Shown: positions 1-7,058 of the stretch, one piece after another
Layout: each line of letters begins with the position of its first letter
Numbering within the stretch: position 1 is the stretch's first letter
DNA from: Methanobacterium sp.
GTDB taxonomy: Archaea; Methanobacteriota; Methanobacteria; Methanobacteriales; Methanobacteriaceae
Assembly: GCA_003164415.1 (NCBI GenBank)
Contig: PLTK01000129.1
Span: 11,997-24,575 of the forward strand
Direction of reading: 5' to 3'
DNA length: 12,579 bases
The notes under the pieces: generated by a model
Seen by the model: the letters and a program-made list of their open reading frames with translations, nothing else
Told to the model about the DNA's origin: nothing
Database searches by the model: none
Translations under genes and position numbers: made by a program

Positions 1-366
1 GTGAATATGAGAACTTCCATTGTTCTCCTTGAGATTTTCTTGTTTGCAATCATCGCTGCACTAATAGTTACAGTTGTAAGTAGTGTTTTTGAAGTCCAAA
101 TTCTAGCAATCACCCTTATATCTCCGCTTATAATTCTTAATATTATATTTATTTATTATTGTAGAAAAGGGAAATTTTGGAGCTATGCAGGGGCTTCAAT
201 TCTAGGTGCAGTTGGTGTCATTCTTCGTGTTATTATCAGTACCCAACCAAATCTGGAGGTAGGTGGAGGACTCCCATTAGGAATCACAGTGCTTTATATA
301 GTATTAGGTGCCTTTGTTTCTCTTAAAAATTATGAAGCAATGTTAGAATTAAAGGATATAAAATGA
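1..366 (+). CDS. Small four-helix membrane protein, function unknown
   Basis: A 121-residue, very hydrophobic protein with about four predicted membrane segments (roughly residues 7-29, 33-53, 60-80 and 90-108) and a short charged C-terminal tail ending LELKDIK. I recognise no catalytic or binding motif, and the overall pattern is that of small uncharacterised integral membrane proteins common in Methanobacteriales. The GTG at base 1 is the first codon in the window and an ATG follows at base 7. Because nothing upstream is visible, no ribosome binding site can be checked, and the gene may start at 1, at 7, or outside the window. It converges on the aquaporin operon, with a shared oligo-T/oligo-A terminator between them. 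Confidence 0.65.
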   Translation: MNMRTSIVLLEIFLFAIIAALIVTVVSSVFEVQILAITLISPLIILNIIFIYYCRKGKFWSYAGASILGAVGVILRVIISTQPNLEVGGGLPLGITVLYIVLGAFVSLKNYEAMLELKDIK

Positions 367-474
367 AAATTAGGTTTAATTCTATGTTTCAAATATCAAA
401 TTGAATTAATTGTAATAGAAACAATTCTTATCGGATATTCATCTAATTTTATGGTTATAATACATCATAGTAAC

Positions 475-507
475 AAAAAAAAATAGAAATAGAAAACTAT
501 TTTTTTT
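475..507. terminator. Bidirectional terminator between convergent genes
   Basis: A run of nine A (475-483) precedes a small perfect hairpin, AAATAG-AAAA-CTATTT (487-502), which runs into eight T (500-507). On the plus strand this is a hairpin ending in oligo-T for the gene at 1-366. On the minus strand the same hairpin is followed by nine T for the aquaporin operon ending at 518. Archaeal termination depends mainly on the T tract, so the hairpin may be incidental. Confidence 0.55.
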
Positions 508-517
508 ACAAATAGTT

Positions 518-1276
518 TCAACCTCTGCTTGCTTCTTCCTCACTTGTCATGTAATTATAGGCTAAAGCTGCAAGAATAGCCCCTACAATTGGCCCTATAA
601 TGTATATGGGATAATACATCCACAGATTAGTACCTGCAAGTAGGGTATTTCCTAAATATGGACCAAAAGTCCTTGCAGGGTTTAAAGATCCTCCTGAAAT
701 ATTCCCCACTGTTATTATAACACCTGCAACTGTCAGGCCAATAATAAGCCCTGCAAATCCTGATGGTGCTCGTCTATCAACTGCAACACCCATTATTGCC
801 ATCATCAAAAGGAATGTACCCACCACTTCTGCTAATATAGCTTGGAGATAGCCAATTCCGGGAAATGGTGCTGTAGCTCCCAGACCACCAACAGTAACTG
901 CCCCCATGCCGACGATTAATGCAAAGAGTAAACTTGCAACAGATGCACCTGCAAGCTGTGAAATGATGTACGGTACTACATCACGACCTGGAAATTTTTT
1001 TACAGTCCATAGAGCTATTGTAACGGCGGGGTTTATGTGACATCCTGAAACATTTCCCAGTGCATATATACAGGTTGATATTGCGATACCAAAGGCTAAA
1101 CCAATTGCAAGCCAGTCTCCTAATCCTCCAAGAGTTCCAATTCCAATGTTAAATGCATTGGGTGGTACAGATCCCTTAGATATCATGAGTGTGATTGCAG
1201 CAGCCCCAGCACCCATAAAAACTAAAAAAAAGGTACCTATAAATTCAGCAAGACACCTTTTTTTAATATTTGCCAT
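518..1276 (-). CDS. aqpM: Aquaporin AqpM (MIP family channel)
   Basis: A 252-residue MIP channel, close to the 246 residues of the characterised Methanothermobacter marburgensis AqpM. It has six membrane helices and the two pore half-helices. The first NPA motif is HINPAVT (N82-A84) and the second is SLNPARTFGP (N199-A201). The aromatic/arginine filter can be read directly as F62, I187, G196 and R202. F62, I187 and R202 match M. marburgensis AqpM, but position 196, Ser there as I recall, is Gly here. The family passes water slowly and sometimes glycerol or dissolved gases; the natural substrate in methanogens is unsettled. It is the last gene of a minus-strand operon, 2 bases after the DUF2180 stop, and its AAGGGTGA ribosome binding site (1283-1290) overlaps the end of that gene, which implies translational coupling. 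The family call is secure; the substrate is not. Confidence 0.96.
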   Translation of the reverse strand: MANIKKRCLAEFIGTFFLVFMGAGAAAITLMISKGSVPPNAFNIGIGTLGGLGDWLAIGLAFGIAISTCIYALGNVSGCHINPAVTIALWTVKKFPGRDVVPYIISQLAGASVASLLFALIVGMGAVTVGGLGATAPFPGIGYLQAILAEVVGTFLLMMAIMGVAVDRRAPSGFAGLIIGLTVAGVIITVGNISGGSLNPARTFGPYLGNTLLAGTNLWMYYPIYIIGPIVGAILAALAYNYMTSEEEASRG

Positions 1277-1278
1277 TT

Positions 1279-1488
1279 TTATTCACCCTTTAATGCAGCA
1301 TAGCATTCAGGACATAAAATTCTGGGCATGCTTTTTTGTACCTTTTCAGAGGGAAAAGGATATCCTCCCTCCCATAGTGTAACATCTTCCCTAATTAGAT
1401 GGTCCTCACACAAAGCCATTCCACACACTATACAAATAGCAACAGCTTCTCTATCTTTCCCTTCCTTTGCATCGATATAACATTTCAT
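1279..1488 (-). CDS. DUF2180 small zinc-finger-like protein
   Basis: A 69-residue protein of the DUF2180 type, found in methanogens. From the ATG at 1488 its metal-ligand candidates are C3, C19, C22, C27, H30, C59 and C62. The C-x2-C-x4-C-x2-H block followed later by C-x2-C resembles a B-box/treble-clef zinc site, so metal binding is likely although unproven. A GTG start at 1497 would add three residues, but the ATG has GGGTG six bases upstream while the GTG has a G-rich stretch too close to it, so I choose the ATG. It sits between DUF2193 (48 bases upstream) and aqpM (2 bases downstream) in an apparent three-gene operon. With no enzymatic residues and a small size, a regulatory, chaperone or metal-delivery role is possible, but this is inference. 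Confidence 0.88.
   Translation of the reverse strand: MKCYIDAKEGKDREAVAICIVCGMALCEDHLIREDVTLWEGGYPFPSEKVQKSMPRILCPECYAALKGE
1283..1290 (-). promoter_or_regulatory. Ribosome binding site of aqpM inside the DUF2180 gene
   Basis: On the minus strand AAGGGTGA lies 6 bases before the aqpM ATG and is made from the last sense codons (Lys-Gly-Glu) of the preceding gene. Ribosomes finishing DUF2180 would uncover or reuse it, so the two proteins are probably made in a linked ratio. Confidence 0.75.
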
Positions 1489-1536
1489 CTTTAACACCCA
1501 TCCCCCATTTTTGATGTTTAATCAACTAACCTACCA

Positions 1537-3036
1537 TTATACTGCTTCTTTCCACTGGCATGCACAGTGTCTGAAATCAACAAGACAAGCTGATGCACAG
1601 TTTTTACAAACTCTTGCAGGAGATGCGGGATTTTCTTTATGAAGAGCTATGATGTTGGTCATCATAGTTGCTGTTACAGGTTCGCTTGTTAATAAACATG
1701 GATAATCAGCTAGACGCATAAGTGCAGAGAAACGTACGGATATTGCACATGCTGGATAAGCGTAACGCTGAGGATTCATTATCACATTGTTTTTATGTAC
1801 AGGATCAAGATCAACCTTGTAACCTGCAACTTCGGGTTTCAATTTTCCCATTGAACCATTCTTCATTCTCCTCTCCTTGTCCATGTACTTCCATCCCCTG
1901 TAAATCATATCCATAAAGTCACAGTTATGGAGTTCTGCAGCTGCACCACGTGTAGGGTAGAGCTGAACATAGTTATGGAATCTTTTAGTCAGAAGATCAA
2001 CTATCATAGGGGCATTAAACCCATCTAGTTCCAATATATATTCTACTGCACAAGCAGCTGAGCCTGTAGCTAATGACAGAGGTTCATATTCATTTTTAAA
2101 ATCTGGAATTGCCTTATTTAATGTTGATTCCATCACATCTGTAGTTGCTTCTATTACCGCCATTATAACATCGTCTTTACACATGTTGTAGGTGGATTGT
2201 GCAATATGGTGTGATATATCACCCACACAGTAAGCTGGTACAGTGACTATATTCCCGTAGTGTACATTGTCTTCAACAGCGTTCATAACTGTTTTTTCCA
2301 TTTTTTTCTTATATTCTGCCATATACTTCCGTACATCAAATGATTCGTGTCCCATAGAATCCATAAGTTTGGCCTGTGCATCGATCGGACTGTCATAAAT
2401 GTATTGTATCATTTCAACTTCGCTTTTAACAGCTTCATTTAATGTGTGGCCCTCTTCAACCTGTGTGGTGAAAACTTCACCAATACCATACGAAGTATTC
2501 ATACCCCAAGATTTAGCAGATAATATGGCCTGTTTATGAGCTTCTGGTATATCCACATGTTTTAATATCCTGTTTACTATGTTACTTGTACTTCCAGGTA
2601 TGAGTGCAAAATCAACAACACATGTAGGACCGTAAAAACCACCGTACCTTCTTACAACTTCTCTGCCTATTAATGCTTCAGCTTTTCCAACACCCTCTAT
2701 AAACTTGTCAATACTTGATTTAAAAGATTCATCATTTTCATAGAGTATCTCAAGCACAGCTGGAGTCTGATAATGTTCTACAAACGGATCATCTTCCGGC
2801 CTAATAGTATCGGTTAAACTCACAAGTGTGTTGTAATGGGTATTAACCGAATTTACATGCAGGTCAATAACAGATTTACTTTGACCATCAGCTACAGTCA
2901 TTTCATTAACAACATCCAAATAAGGTTTAGTATCAGTTATTTTAAATTTACCGCCCCTATTCTTACTAATAGTATTTACATCTGCTCTTTGTGCCGCAAG
3001 GGCTTCCTTTACCATCTTTTCGTATATTTCAGACAT
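1537..3036 (-). CDS. DUF2193 protein with C-terminal cysteine cluster
   Basis: A 499-residue soluble protein matching the archaeal DUF2193 family, whose function is unknown to me. There is no signal peptide or membrane segment. The most telling feature is the extreme C-terminus, where C477, C480, C484, C491 and C493 form C-x2-C-x3-C-x6-C-x-C, an arrangement typical of an iron-sulfur or zinc site. More cysteines are scattered through the body (for example in GPTCVVDF, PAYCVGD, HNCDF and YPACAIS). Histidine pairs such as DISHH could also take part in metal binding. The start is an ATG with GGGTGA six bases before it. It is the first gene of the DUF2193-DUF2180-aqpM operon, with a spacer of 357 bases separating it from the divergent HEAT-repeat gene. 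An enzyme or redox role is inference only. Confidence 0.92.
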   Translation of the reverse strand: MSEIYEKMVKEALAAQRADVNTISKNRGGKFKITDTKPYLDVVNEMTVADGQSKSVIDLHVNSVNTHYNTLVSLTDTIRPEDDPFVEHYQTPAVLEILYENDESFKSSIDKFIEGVGKAEALIGREVVRRYGGFYGPTCVVDFALIPGSTSNIVNRILKHVDIPEAHKQAILSAKSWGMNTSYGIGEVFTTQVEEGHTLNEAVKSEVEMIQYIYDSPIDAQAKLMDSMGHESFDVRKYMAEYKKKMEKTVMNAVEDNVHYGNIVTVPAYCVGDISHHIAQSTYNMCKDDVIMAVIEATTDVMESTLNKAIPDFKNEYEPLSLATGSAACAVEYILELDGFNAPMIVDLLTKRFHNYVQLYPTRGAAAELHNCDFMDMIYRGWKYMDKERRMKNGSMGKLKPEVAGYKVDLDPVHKNNVIMNPQRYAYPACAISVRFSALMRLADYPCLLTSEPVTATMMTNIIALHKENPASPARVCKNCASACLVDFRHCACQWKEAV

Positions 3037-3342
3037 TTATTATCACCCAATATTTATATATAATTTGAAAGGCTTATAATTTTTGAGTGTAATAAGGTCA
3101 TATGTATCCTATAACATTGTCCTTCCACAAAATTAATATCAATTATAACTAATAGAATAAATAAAAAAAACAGAATATAAATATATAAATAGTGATAAAA
3201 ATTTTTCTTTAATAATTTTAAAAGCATATATCACGAGAAATTTTCATTAAAAAGATCTTATTGTAATACTGGCTTATTCACGGTTTTAAAAATAGATCAA
3301 TTAGATATAATTCAAGGAACATTTAGGAGCATAAAAAAATTT

Positions 3343-3356
3343 AAATAAATTTATAT
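3343..3356 (+). promoter_or_regulatory. BRE/TATA promoter of the HEAT-repeat gene
   Basis: AAATAAA (BRE-like, 3343-3349) directly followed by TTTATAT (3350-3356) fits the methanogen promoter consensus well. Transcription would start about 25 bases downstream, near 3378, leaving a leader of about 15 bases that contains the GGAGG ribosome binding site. Confidence 0.55.
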
Positions 3357-3382
3357 GTTTTTTTATTGATACTAAATTTAAA

Positions 3383-3387
3383 GGAGG
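3383..3387 (+). promoter_or_regulatory. Ribosome binding site that fixes a TTG start
   Basis: AAAGGAGG ends 6 bases before TTG at 3394. This is the same spacing as at the ATG-started genes nearby and identifies TTG rather than the internal ATG at codon 8 as the start. Confidence 0.75.
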
Positions 3388-3393
3388 AATTAT

Positions 3394-3792
3394 TTGTCAA
3401 ATGAACATCCTAGAATGAAGTTCTTCGTAAGAAATTTAGAAAACAATCAGTGGAGAGTTCGTGAAGAATCAGCAGAAGCTTTAGGTGAAATTGGAGATAA
3501 ATTAGCAGTTGAACCACTAATAATATCTTTAAATGATGATGATTGGCATGTTAGGGAAGCAGCAGCACTTAGCCTAGGGATTTTAGACGATGACCGCGCC
3601 ATTATTCCTTTGTTAAATATGTTAAATGATGAAAAGGATAGTGTAAGGTACGGGGCAGCATTAGCATTATCTTCTGTTGGGGATGATTCAGCAATTAAAC
3701 CGCTTAAACTAGCAGCTGAAGATGATAGCTTGATGGTTAGACAAATTGCAGAGTTTGCTATCGATGAGATCCATCAAAAAAGGAATTTGTGA
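3394..3792 (+). CDS. HEAT-repeat (PBS-lyase-like) protein
   Basis: A 132-residue all-helical scaffold protein made of HEAT repeats of the PBS lyase type. The marker dipeptide Val-Arg recurs at residues 22-23, 53-54, 84-85 and 115-116, an exact 31-residue period, each followed by an A/L-rich helix and then a G-D-x-x-A-[IV]-x-P-L turn and helix. There are thus three full repeats and a final half repeat, capped by a short charged tail. Such proteins bind partner proteins or cofactors; no catalytic residues are visible. The start is TTG, fixed by GGAGG six bases upstream. The following flavodoxin-like gene begins 97 bases later with no T-tract terminator between, so co-transcription is possible, though unproven. 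The partner is unknown. Confidence 0.92.
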   Translation: MSNEHPRMKFFVRNLENNQWRVREESAEALGEIGDKLAVEPLIISLNDDDWHVREAAALSLGILDDDRAIIPLLNMLNDEKDSVRYGAALALSSVGDDSAIKPLKLAAEDDSLMVRQIAEFAIDEIHQKRNL

Positions 3793-3876
3793 ACACGATC
3801 AAACAGATAATTATAGAATTAAATAAAATAAGTCTTTTGAATGATTACCTTATGAACAATCTATTAAATTAATTTT

Positions 3877-3884
3877 AGAGGTGA
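3877..3884 (+). promoter_or_regulatory. Ribosome binding site overlapping a false GTG start
   Basis: AGAGGTGA lies 5 bases before ATG 3890. The in-frame GTG at 3881 is part of this site and is therefore unlikely to be the start codon. Confidence 0.75.
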
Positions 3885-3889
3885 TTTAT

Positions 3890-4831
3890 ATGATTAGAAC
3901 ACTTGTGGTGTACAGTAGTAAATATGGATCAACGAGGGATGCTGCTAAAATAATTGCCCTAATAAATGGACCTGCAATGTACTGTACTGTAGATGAATTC
4001 AAACCTGAATACAAAGAATTTGAAAATATTATAATTGGATCACCCCTACTACAAGAAAAATTGGAACCATCAATAATTGAATTTGCTAAAAACAATAGGG
4101 ATTGGTTAAAAGACAAAGCGGTATCACTCTTCTGCACATGTCTTAACAAAAATGGTGGTTTGGAACAGTTAAGATCCCTTGAAGAATTGATTGAAATCAA
4201 AACTGTTAGTATGAAGGCCATTGGTGGCAGATTAGTCCTGGACCAACTTGATGAAACAGATCATGAATTAATAAAAAATTTTTTCGAATATGTTAAACTT
4301 CCATTTGAAGATATGGACTTTTATAATGATGAAGAAATCATCCAATATGCTATGAAGATTAAATATTTATCAGAAAAAAATTTGGTCCAATTAGAAGACA
4401 ACAAATTAAAAACAGCTATAGATGAATTTTTAAGTTCCCATAACACTTGTACACTAGCAACATGCCATTTAGATAGTGTAAGATCAACACCAATTGAATA
4501 TAACTACTATAATGGTTTTTTATATCTTTTATCCGAGGGTGGAGAGAAGTTTGCTAATTTACTATTAAATAAAAATGTTTCTGTATCGATTTATGAAGAC
4601 TTTGATAAAATGAACAATCTTAAGGGAATGCAGATATCTGGACATGCCTCATTGATCGAACATAATGAAGAATTTAACAGTGTCTTGGAGTTTAAGGGTT
4701 TAGATATAAAATTTATTAAATCTATGCCCATCAAGATGAATATGATTAAAATTGTTCCCGATAAAATTGAATTTTTAAATTCAAAATTCCTGGATGAAGG
4801 GTACAATATTAAACAGATCTACAATTATTAG
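3890..4831 (+). CDS. Flavodoxin domain fused to PNPOx-like split-barrel domain
   Basis: A 313-residue two-domain protein. Residues 1 to about 150 are flavodoxin-like: a first strand TLVVYSS leads into the FMN-phosphate loop S9-S-K-Y-G-S-T15, followed by IIGSPLL (48-54), a strand ending FCTC (81-84) and GGRL (112-115). The layout recalls the flavodoxin_5/HemG group. Residues of about 172-313 resemble the pyridoxamine-phosphate-oxidase split barrel that commonly binds FMN, F420 or haem (TLATCHLDSVRSTPIEYNY, then FANLLLNKNVSVSIY and ISGHASLIE). There is no membrane segment. The ATG at 3890 is chosen because AGAGGTGA (3877-3884) is its ribosome binding site; a GTG at 3881 in the same frame lies inside that site. 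Predicted role: intracellular flavin-dependent electron transfer or reduction, substrate unknown. The second domain is assigned from pattern and is less certain than the first. Confidence 0.83.
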   Translation: MIRTLVVYSSKYGSTRDAAKIIALINGPAMYCTVDEFKPEYKEFENIIIGSPLLQEKLEPSIIEFAKNNRDWLKDKAVSLFCTCLNKNGGLEQLRSLEELIEIKTVSMKAIGGRLVLDQLDETDHELIKNFFEYVKLPFEDMDFYNDEEIIQYAMKIKYLSEKNLVQLEDNKLKTAIDEFLSSHNTCTLATCHLDSVRSTPIEYNYYNGFLYLLSEGGEKFANLLLNKNVSVSIYEDFDKMNNLKGMQISGHASLIEHNEEFNSVLEFKGLDIKFIKSMPIKMNMIKIVPDKIEFLNSKFLDEGYNIKQIYNY

Positions 4832-4886
4832 ATTTGTCAATAAATTTCCAGTTATATTTATTTTATTTATTTTTTGGAGGTTTAAG

Positions 4887-5420
4887 ATGGACGAGAGTTA
4901 TGTAACTCAACTTAATAATCGAATAAACTTGTTAGCAGTTTTTTTAGGATTAATTGTTTCTATTATTATACTGTTTATTGGTGTAGCCACATTTGGTGGT
5001 GTGATATCCACAGGAACAAAGAATGCATTGATCTATATTTTAACCATGGTTGTTGCTATGATTTTTTTTGGTTCCGCTGTAACTGGTATACTGGGTTCTA
5101 AAAAGTTTTATGACGGCTTTTTAAATGGGGGATTTTTAAGTTTAATACTAATTATATTTTCGAGTCTTGTTATTGGTATATTATTATTTGTAGTTGTTGG
5201 AATTGAAGCCTCAATAAACACCGCATTAAATTCACTTGTTTCAACATCAATTCTTGGCTCGTTTGTTTCTGCACCCTCGGTAAATTTGACAAGTAACATT
5301 CTAGGAACTAATAGTTTCACATTTCAAAATATAATAGAATTAATTTTTGGCCTTGTTTTTGTTGTAATCATCGGAGGTATAGGCGGAGGATTAGGAGCAT
5401 ACCTAAAAAGTTTGATTTAA
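4887..5420 (+). CDS. Four-helix membrane protein, function unknown
   Basis: A 177-residue protein with a short soluble N-terminus (MDESYVTQLNNRIN) and about four membrane helices, at roughly residues 14-34, 46-68, 79-101 and 150-172. Between helices 3 and 4 lies a Ser/Asn/Thr-rich segment (about 103-147), probably exposed outside. The last helix is glycine-rich (GGIGGGLGAYL), as in helix-packing or glycine-zipper segments. I recognise no named family with confidence; it resembles the small DUF5518-like membrane proteins of archaea. The ATG at 4887 is preceded by GGAGG with a spacing of 6. The reading frame stays open upstream to 4794, but that part overlaps the previous gene and lacks a ribosome binding site. 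It is 55 bases after the flavodoxin/PNPOx gene. Confidence 0.75.
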   Translation: MDESYVTQLNNRINLLAVFLGLIVSIIILFIGVATFGGVISTGTKNALIYILTMVVAMIFFGSAVTGILGSKKFYDGFLNGGFLSLILIIFSSLVIGILLFVVVGIEASINTALNSLVSTSILGSFVSAPSVNLTSNILGTNSFTFQNIIELIFGLVFVVIIGGIGGGLGAYLKSLI

Positions 5421-5547
5421 TTCTAAAATATTCACTAGAAATTATTAGTAGAAATTTACATGGAAAAATTAAGATGTAAAGAAATAAATACTCTGATTGG
5501 AATATAACATTATTGTATTTAATATACTTACATTGGAGGTAATTTAT

Positions 5548-6057
5548 ATGGCTGAAGAAAGAAATATGCTGTTAGGTATTCTAGCAATACTTTTAGGTTT
5601 AGTAGTAATCGCTTTTCCATTGATTTCCGTATTTGTTCTTAGTAGTATTGTTGGTGTTGGACTCATATTTGTTGGTGTCTGGTTACTTGCCCAGAGCTTC
5701 CATGTTTGGAGCACAAACAAAGGTGTGAGTATTCTTGCATTAATTCTGGGAGTTTTAGGTATTTTTGTAGGTATTGGTTTATTTGGAAAAATACTCGCAT
5801 TCAGTATTCTTGTAGGTTTGGTCATTTATATTGGTGGACTTTTCCTCATAATATCGGGAATAATATCTTTAATATCTGGTCAAGGTAATGCAGGTAGATG
5901 GGGTGGAATTTTAGGTATAATCATGGGTATACTCTATATTATAGTCGGACTATACGCATTCAACCCACTATATCTCGCATTATTAATAGGTCTCTGGCTT
6001 ATAATAAGTGGATTATTCCTCGTATTTTCACCGTCAGCAGGAAAAGTAGAAGCATAA
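5548..6057 (+). CDS. DUF308 / HdeD-like membrane protein
   Basis: A 169-residue protein with about six membrane helices arranged as three similar pairs, typical of the DUF308 family (HdeD in Escherichia coli is a member linked to acid resistance). Features include the repeated pattern of a G-[IV]-L helix, a short turn and a second helix ending near FxxxGxxLL or LxxSGI (for example VGVGLIFVGVWLLAQSF and LFLIISGIISLISG), plus two small polar loops at about 52-58 and 109-116. The ATG at 5548 is chosen because GGAGGT (5535-5540) lies 7 bases upstream; an upstream ATG at 5497 has no such site. Strong tandem T tracts follow. In archaea the role is uncharacterised; an envelope or stress function is inference. 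Confidence 0.85.
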   Translation: MAEERNMLLGILAILLGLVVIAFPLISVFVLSSIVGVGLIFVGVWLLAQSFHVWSTNKGVSILALILGVLGIFVGIGLFGKILAFSILVGLVIYIGGLFLIISGIISLISGQGNAGRWGGILGIIMGILYIIVGLYAFNPLYLALLIGLWLIISGLFLVFSPSAGKVEA

Positions 6058-6070
6058 ACCATAAAACCTA

Positions 6071-6103
6071 TTTTTTTAATTTTTTTTTAATTTTTTTGTT
6101 TTT
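6071..6103 (+). terminator. Tandem oligo-T terminator
   Basis: Four closely spaced T runs (7, 9, 7 and 5 bases, separated by AA or G) begin 13 bases after the DUF308 stop. No stem is needed; tandem U tracts are the usual archaeal stop signal. Confidence 0.75.
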
Positions 6104-6241
6104 GACCAAATTCACAAAAATATTTAATTTGAATTAGTAAAATTAAAATATTTTACTATACATAATAATTGAATGTAAAGAACTATTTTTTTATTTTATT
6201 TAAAGATATAACAGATCGAATCCGCATGTAGGTGATTATAA

Positions 6242-7003
6242 ATGAATGATAATTTCCAAGAATTAATAATTAAGAATCGTGAATTTTTAAAGGACAGCAT
6301 AAGAAAGTCTGTTGATTTCTCAAAAACTGAACAAAACAATGGTGTAACTGTTCCTCCAATACAGAAACCATATCCACAAACTGCTGATCTTATTGATCTA
6401 GACGTTGAAGAGGACTGGGAAAACATTTTCAACATACCACTAGCTAGAGCAGTGAAAAATCGTGTGAGCCGAAGGAATTATAGTGGAGATTCATTATCAC
6501 TTGAAGAATTATCATTTTTATTATGGGCAACACAAGGGGTTCGTTTAGCTGAAGGAAATAATACCTATCGTAATGTTCCATCTGCAGGTTGTCGTCATTC
6601 AATGGAAACTTATCTGGCTGTTTTTGATGTTGATGAACTTGAAAGTGGTGTTTATAGATATTTACCATTATCACATCGGTTGATTCTTGAGTTCAAGGAT
6701 AATGAACTTAGTGAGAAACTTATAACTGCAACTTTTAGACAGGAATTTGCAGGGCATTCAGCTTTAACATTTATGTGGACAACAATACCCAATCGTATGG
6801 AATGGAGATATGGGCCTGTATCTCATAAAGTAATAGCAATGGATGCGGGTCATGCAGCACAAAACCTTTACCTTGCTTGTGAAGCTATAAACTCAGGCAC
6901 ATGTGCTATTGCAGCATACAACCAGGAATATATAGATGAACTACTTGGTTTAGATGGTGTTGATGAATTTGTGATATATCTAGCACCTGTAGGTAAAATA
7001 TAA
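6242..7003 (+). CDS. SagB/ThcOx-family FMN-dependent oxidoreductase (nitroreductase fold)
   Basis: A 253-residue protein with clear SagB-type features in order: R74-V-S-R-R-N-Y-S81, where the arginines sit at the FMN phosphate site; LSLEELSFLLWATQG (85-99); PSAGCRH (113-119) followed by METYLAVF; GVYRYLPLSHRL (136-147); MEWRYG (186-191); and DAGHAAQNLYLA (201-212). The end is FVIYLAPVGK. SagB enzymes oxidise azolines to azoles in peptide natural products, but many archaeal and bacterial members stand alone with unknown substrates. No YcaO cyclodehydratase, precursor peptide or peptide exporter is visible nearby, so an azole-forming job here is not supported. ATG 6242 follows GGTGA with a spacing of 6. 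It appears monocistronic, with tandem T tracts before it and a T tract after it. Family sure, substrate unknown. Confidence 0.93.
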   Translation: MNDNFQELIIKNREFLKDSIRKSVDFSKTEQNNGVTVPPIQKPYPQTADLIDLDVEEDWENIFNIPLARAVKNRVSRRNYSGDSLSLEELSFLLWATQGVRLAEGNNTYRNVPSAGCRHSMETYLAVFDVDELESGVYRYLPLSHRLILEFKDNELSEKLITATFRQEFAGHSALTFMWTTIPNRMEWRYGPVSHKVIAMDAGHAAQNLYLACEAINSGTCAIAAYNQEYIDELLGLDGVDEFVIYLAPVGKI

Positions 7004-7015
7004 AAAATCTTTTAT

Positions 7016-7058
7016 AAAAAAAAAGTAAGTATAATATCTAGAATTCTTTTTTTATTTT
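7016..7058. terminator. Overlapping convergent terminators
   Basis: Nine A at 7016-7024 read as nine T on the minus strand, 33 bases after the stop of the gene at 7057-8136. On the plus strand T7 (7047-7053) and T4 (7055-7058), 44 bases after the SagB-like stop, form its terminator and run into the other gene's stop codon. The two transcripts would overlap by a few dozen bases. Confidence 0.55.

Larger units (their letters stand above)
3037..3393. other. Divergent intergenic region, AT-rich
   Basis: This 357-base spacer separates the divergent DUF2193 and HEAT-repeat genes. Its right end holds a good promoter for the HEAT gene. On the left, a TTATAA on the minus strand around 3075-3085 could serve the DUF2193 operon with a leader of about 15 bases. 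Another TATA-like stretch at 3176-3190 has no obvious gene at the right distance. I see no convincing small gene, RNA or strong repeat in it. Confidence 0.5.

Noticed and set aside
1722..1916. Plus-strand open frame inside DUF2193
   Set aside because: Shadow of the DUF2193 gene on the other strand, without a ribosome binding site or protein-like composition.
4794..4886. N-terminal extension of the membrane protein at 4887
   Set aside because: It overlaps the end of the flavodoxin/PNPOx gene and has no ribosome binding site, while ATG 4887 has GGAGG at the ideal distance.
5497..5547. N-terminal extension of the DUF308 protein from ATG 5497
   Set aside because: GGAGGT lies 7 bases before ATG 5548 and nothing comparable precedes 5497; DUF308 proteins normally begin just before the first helix.
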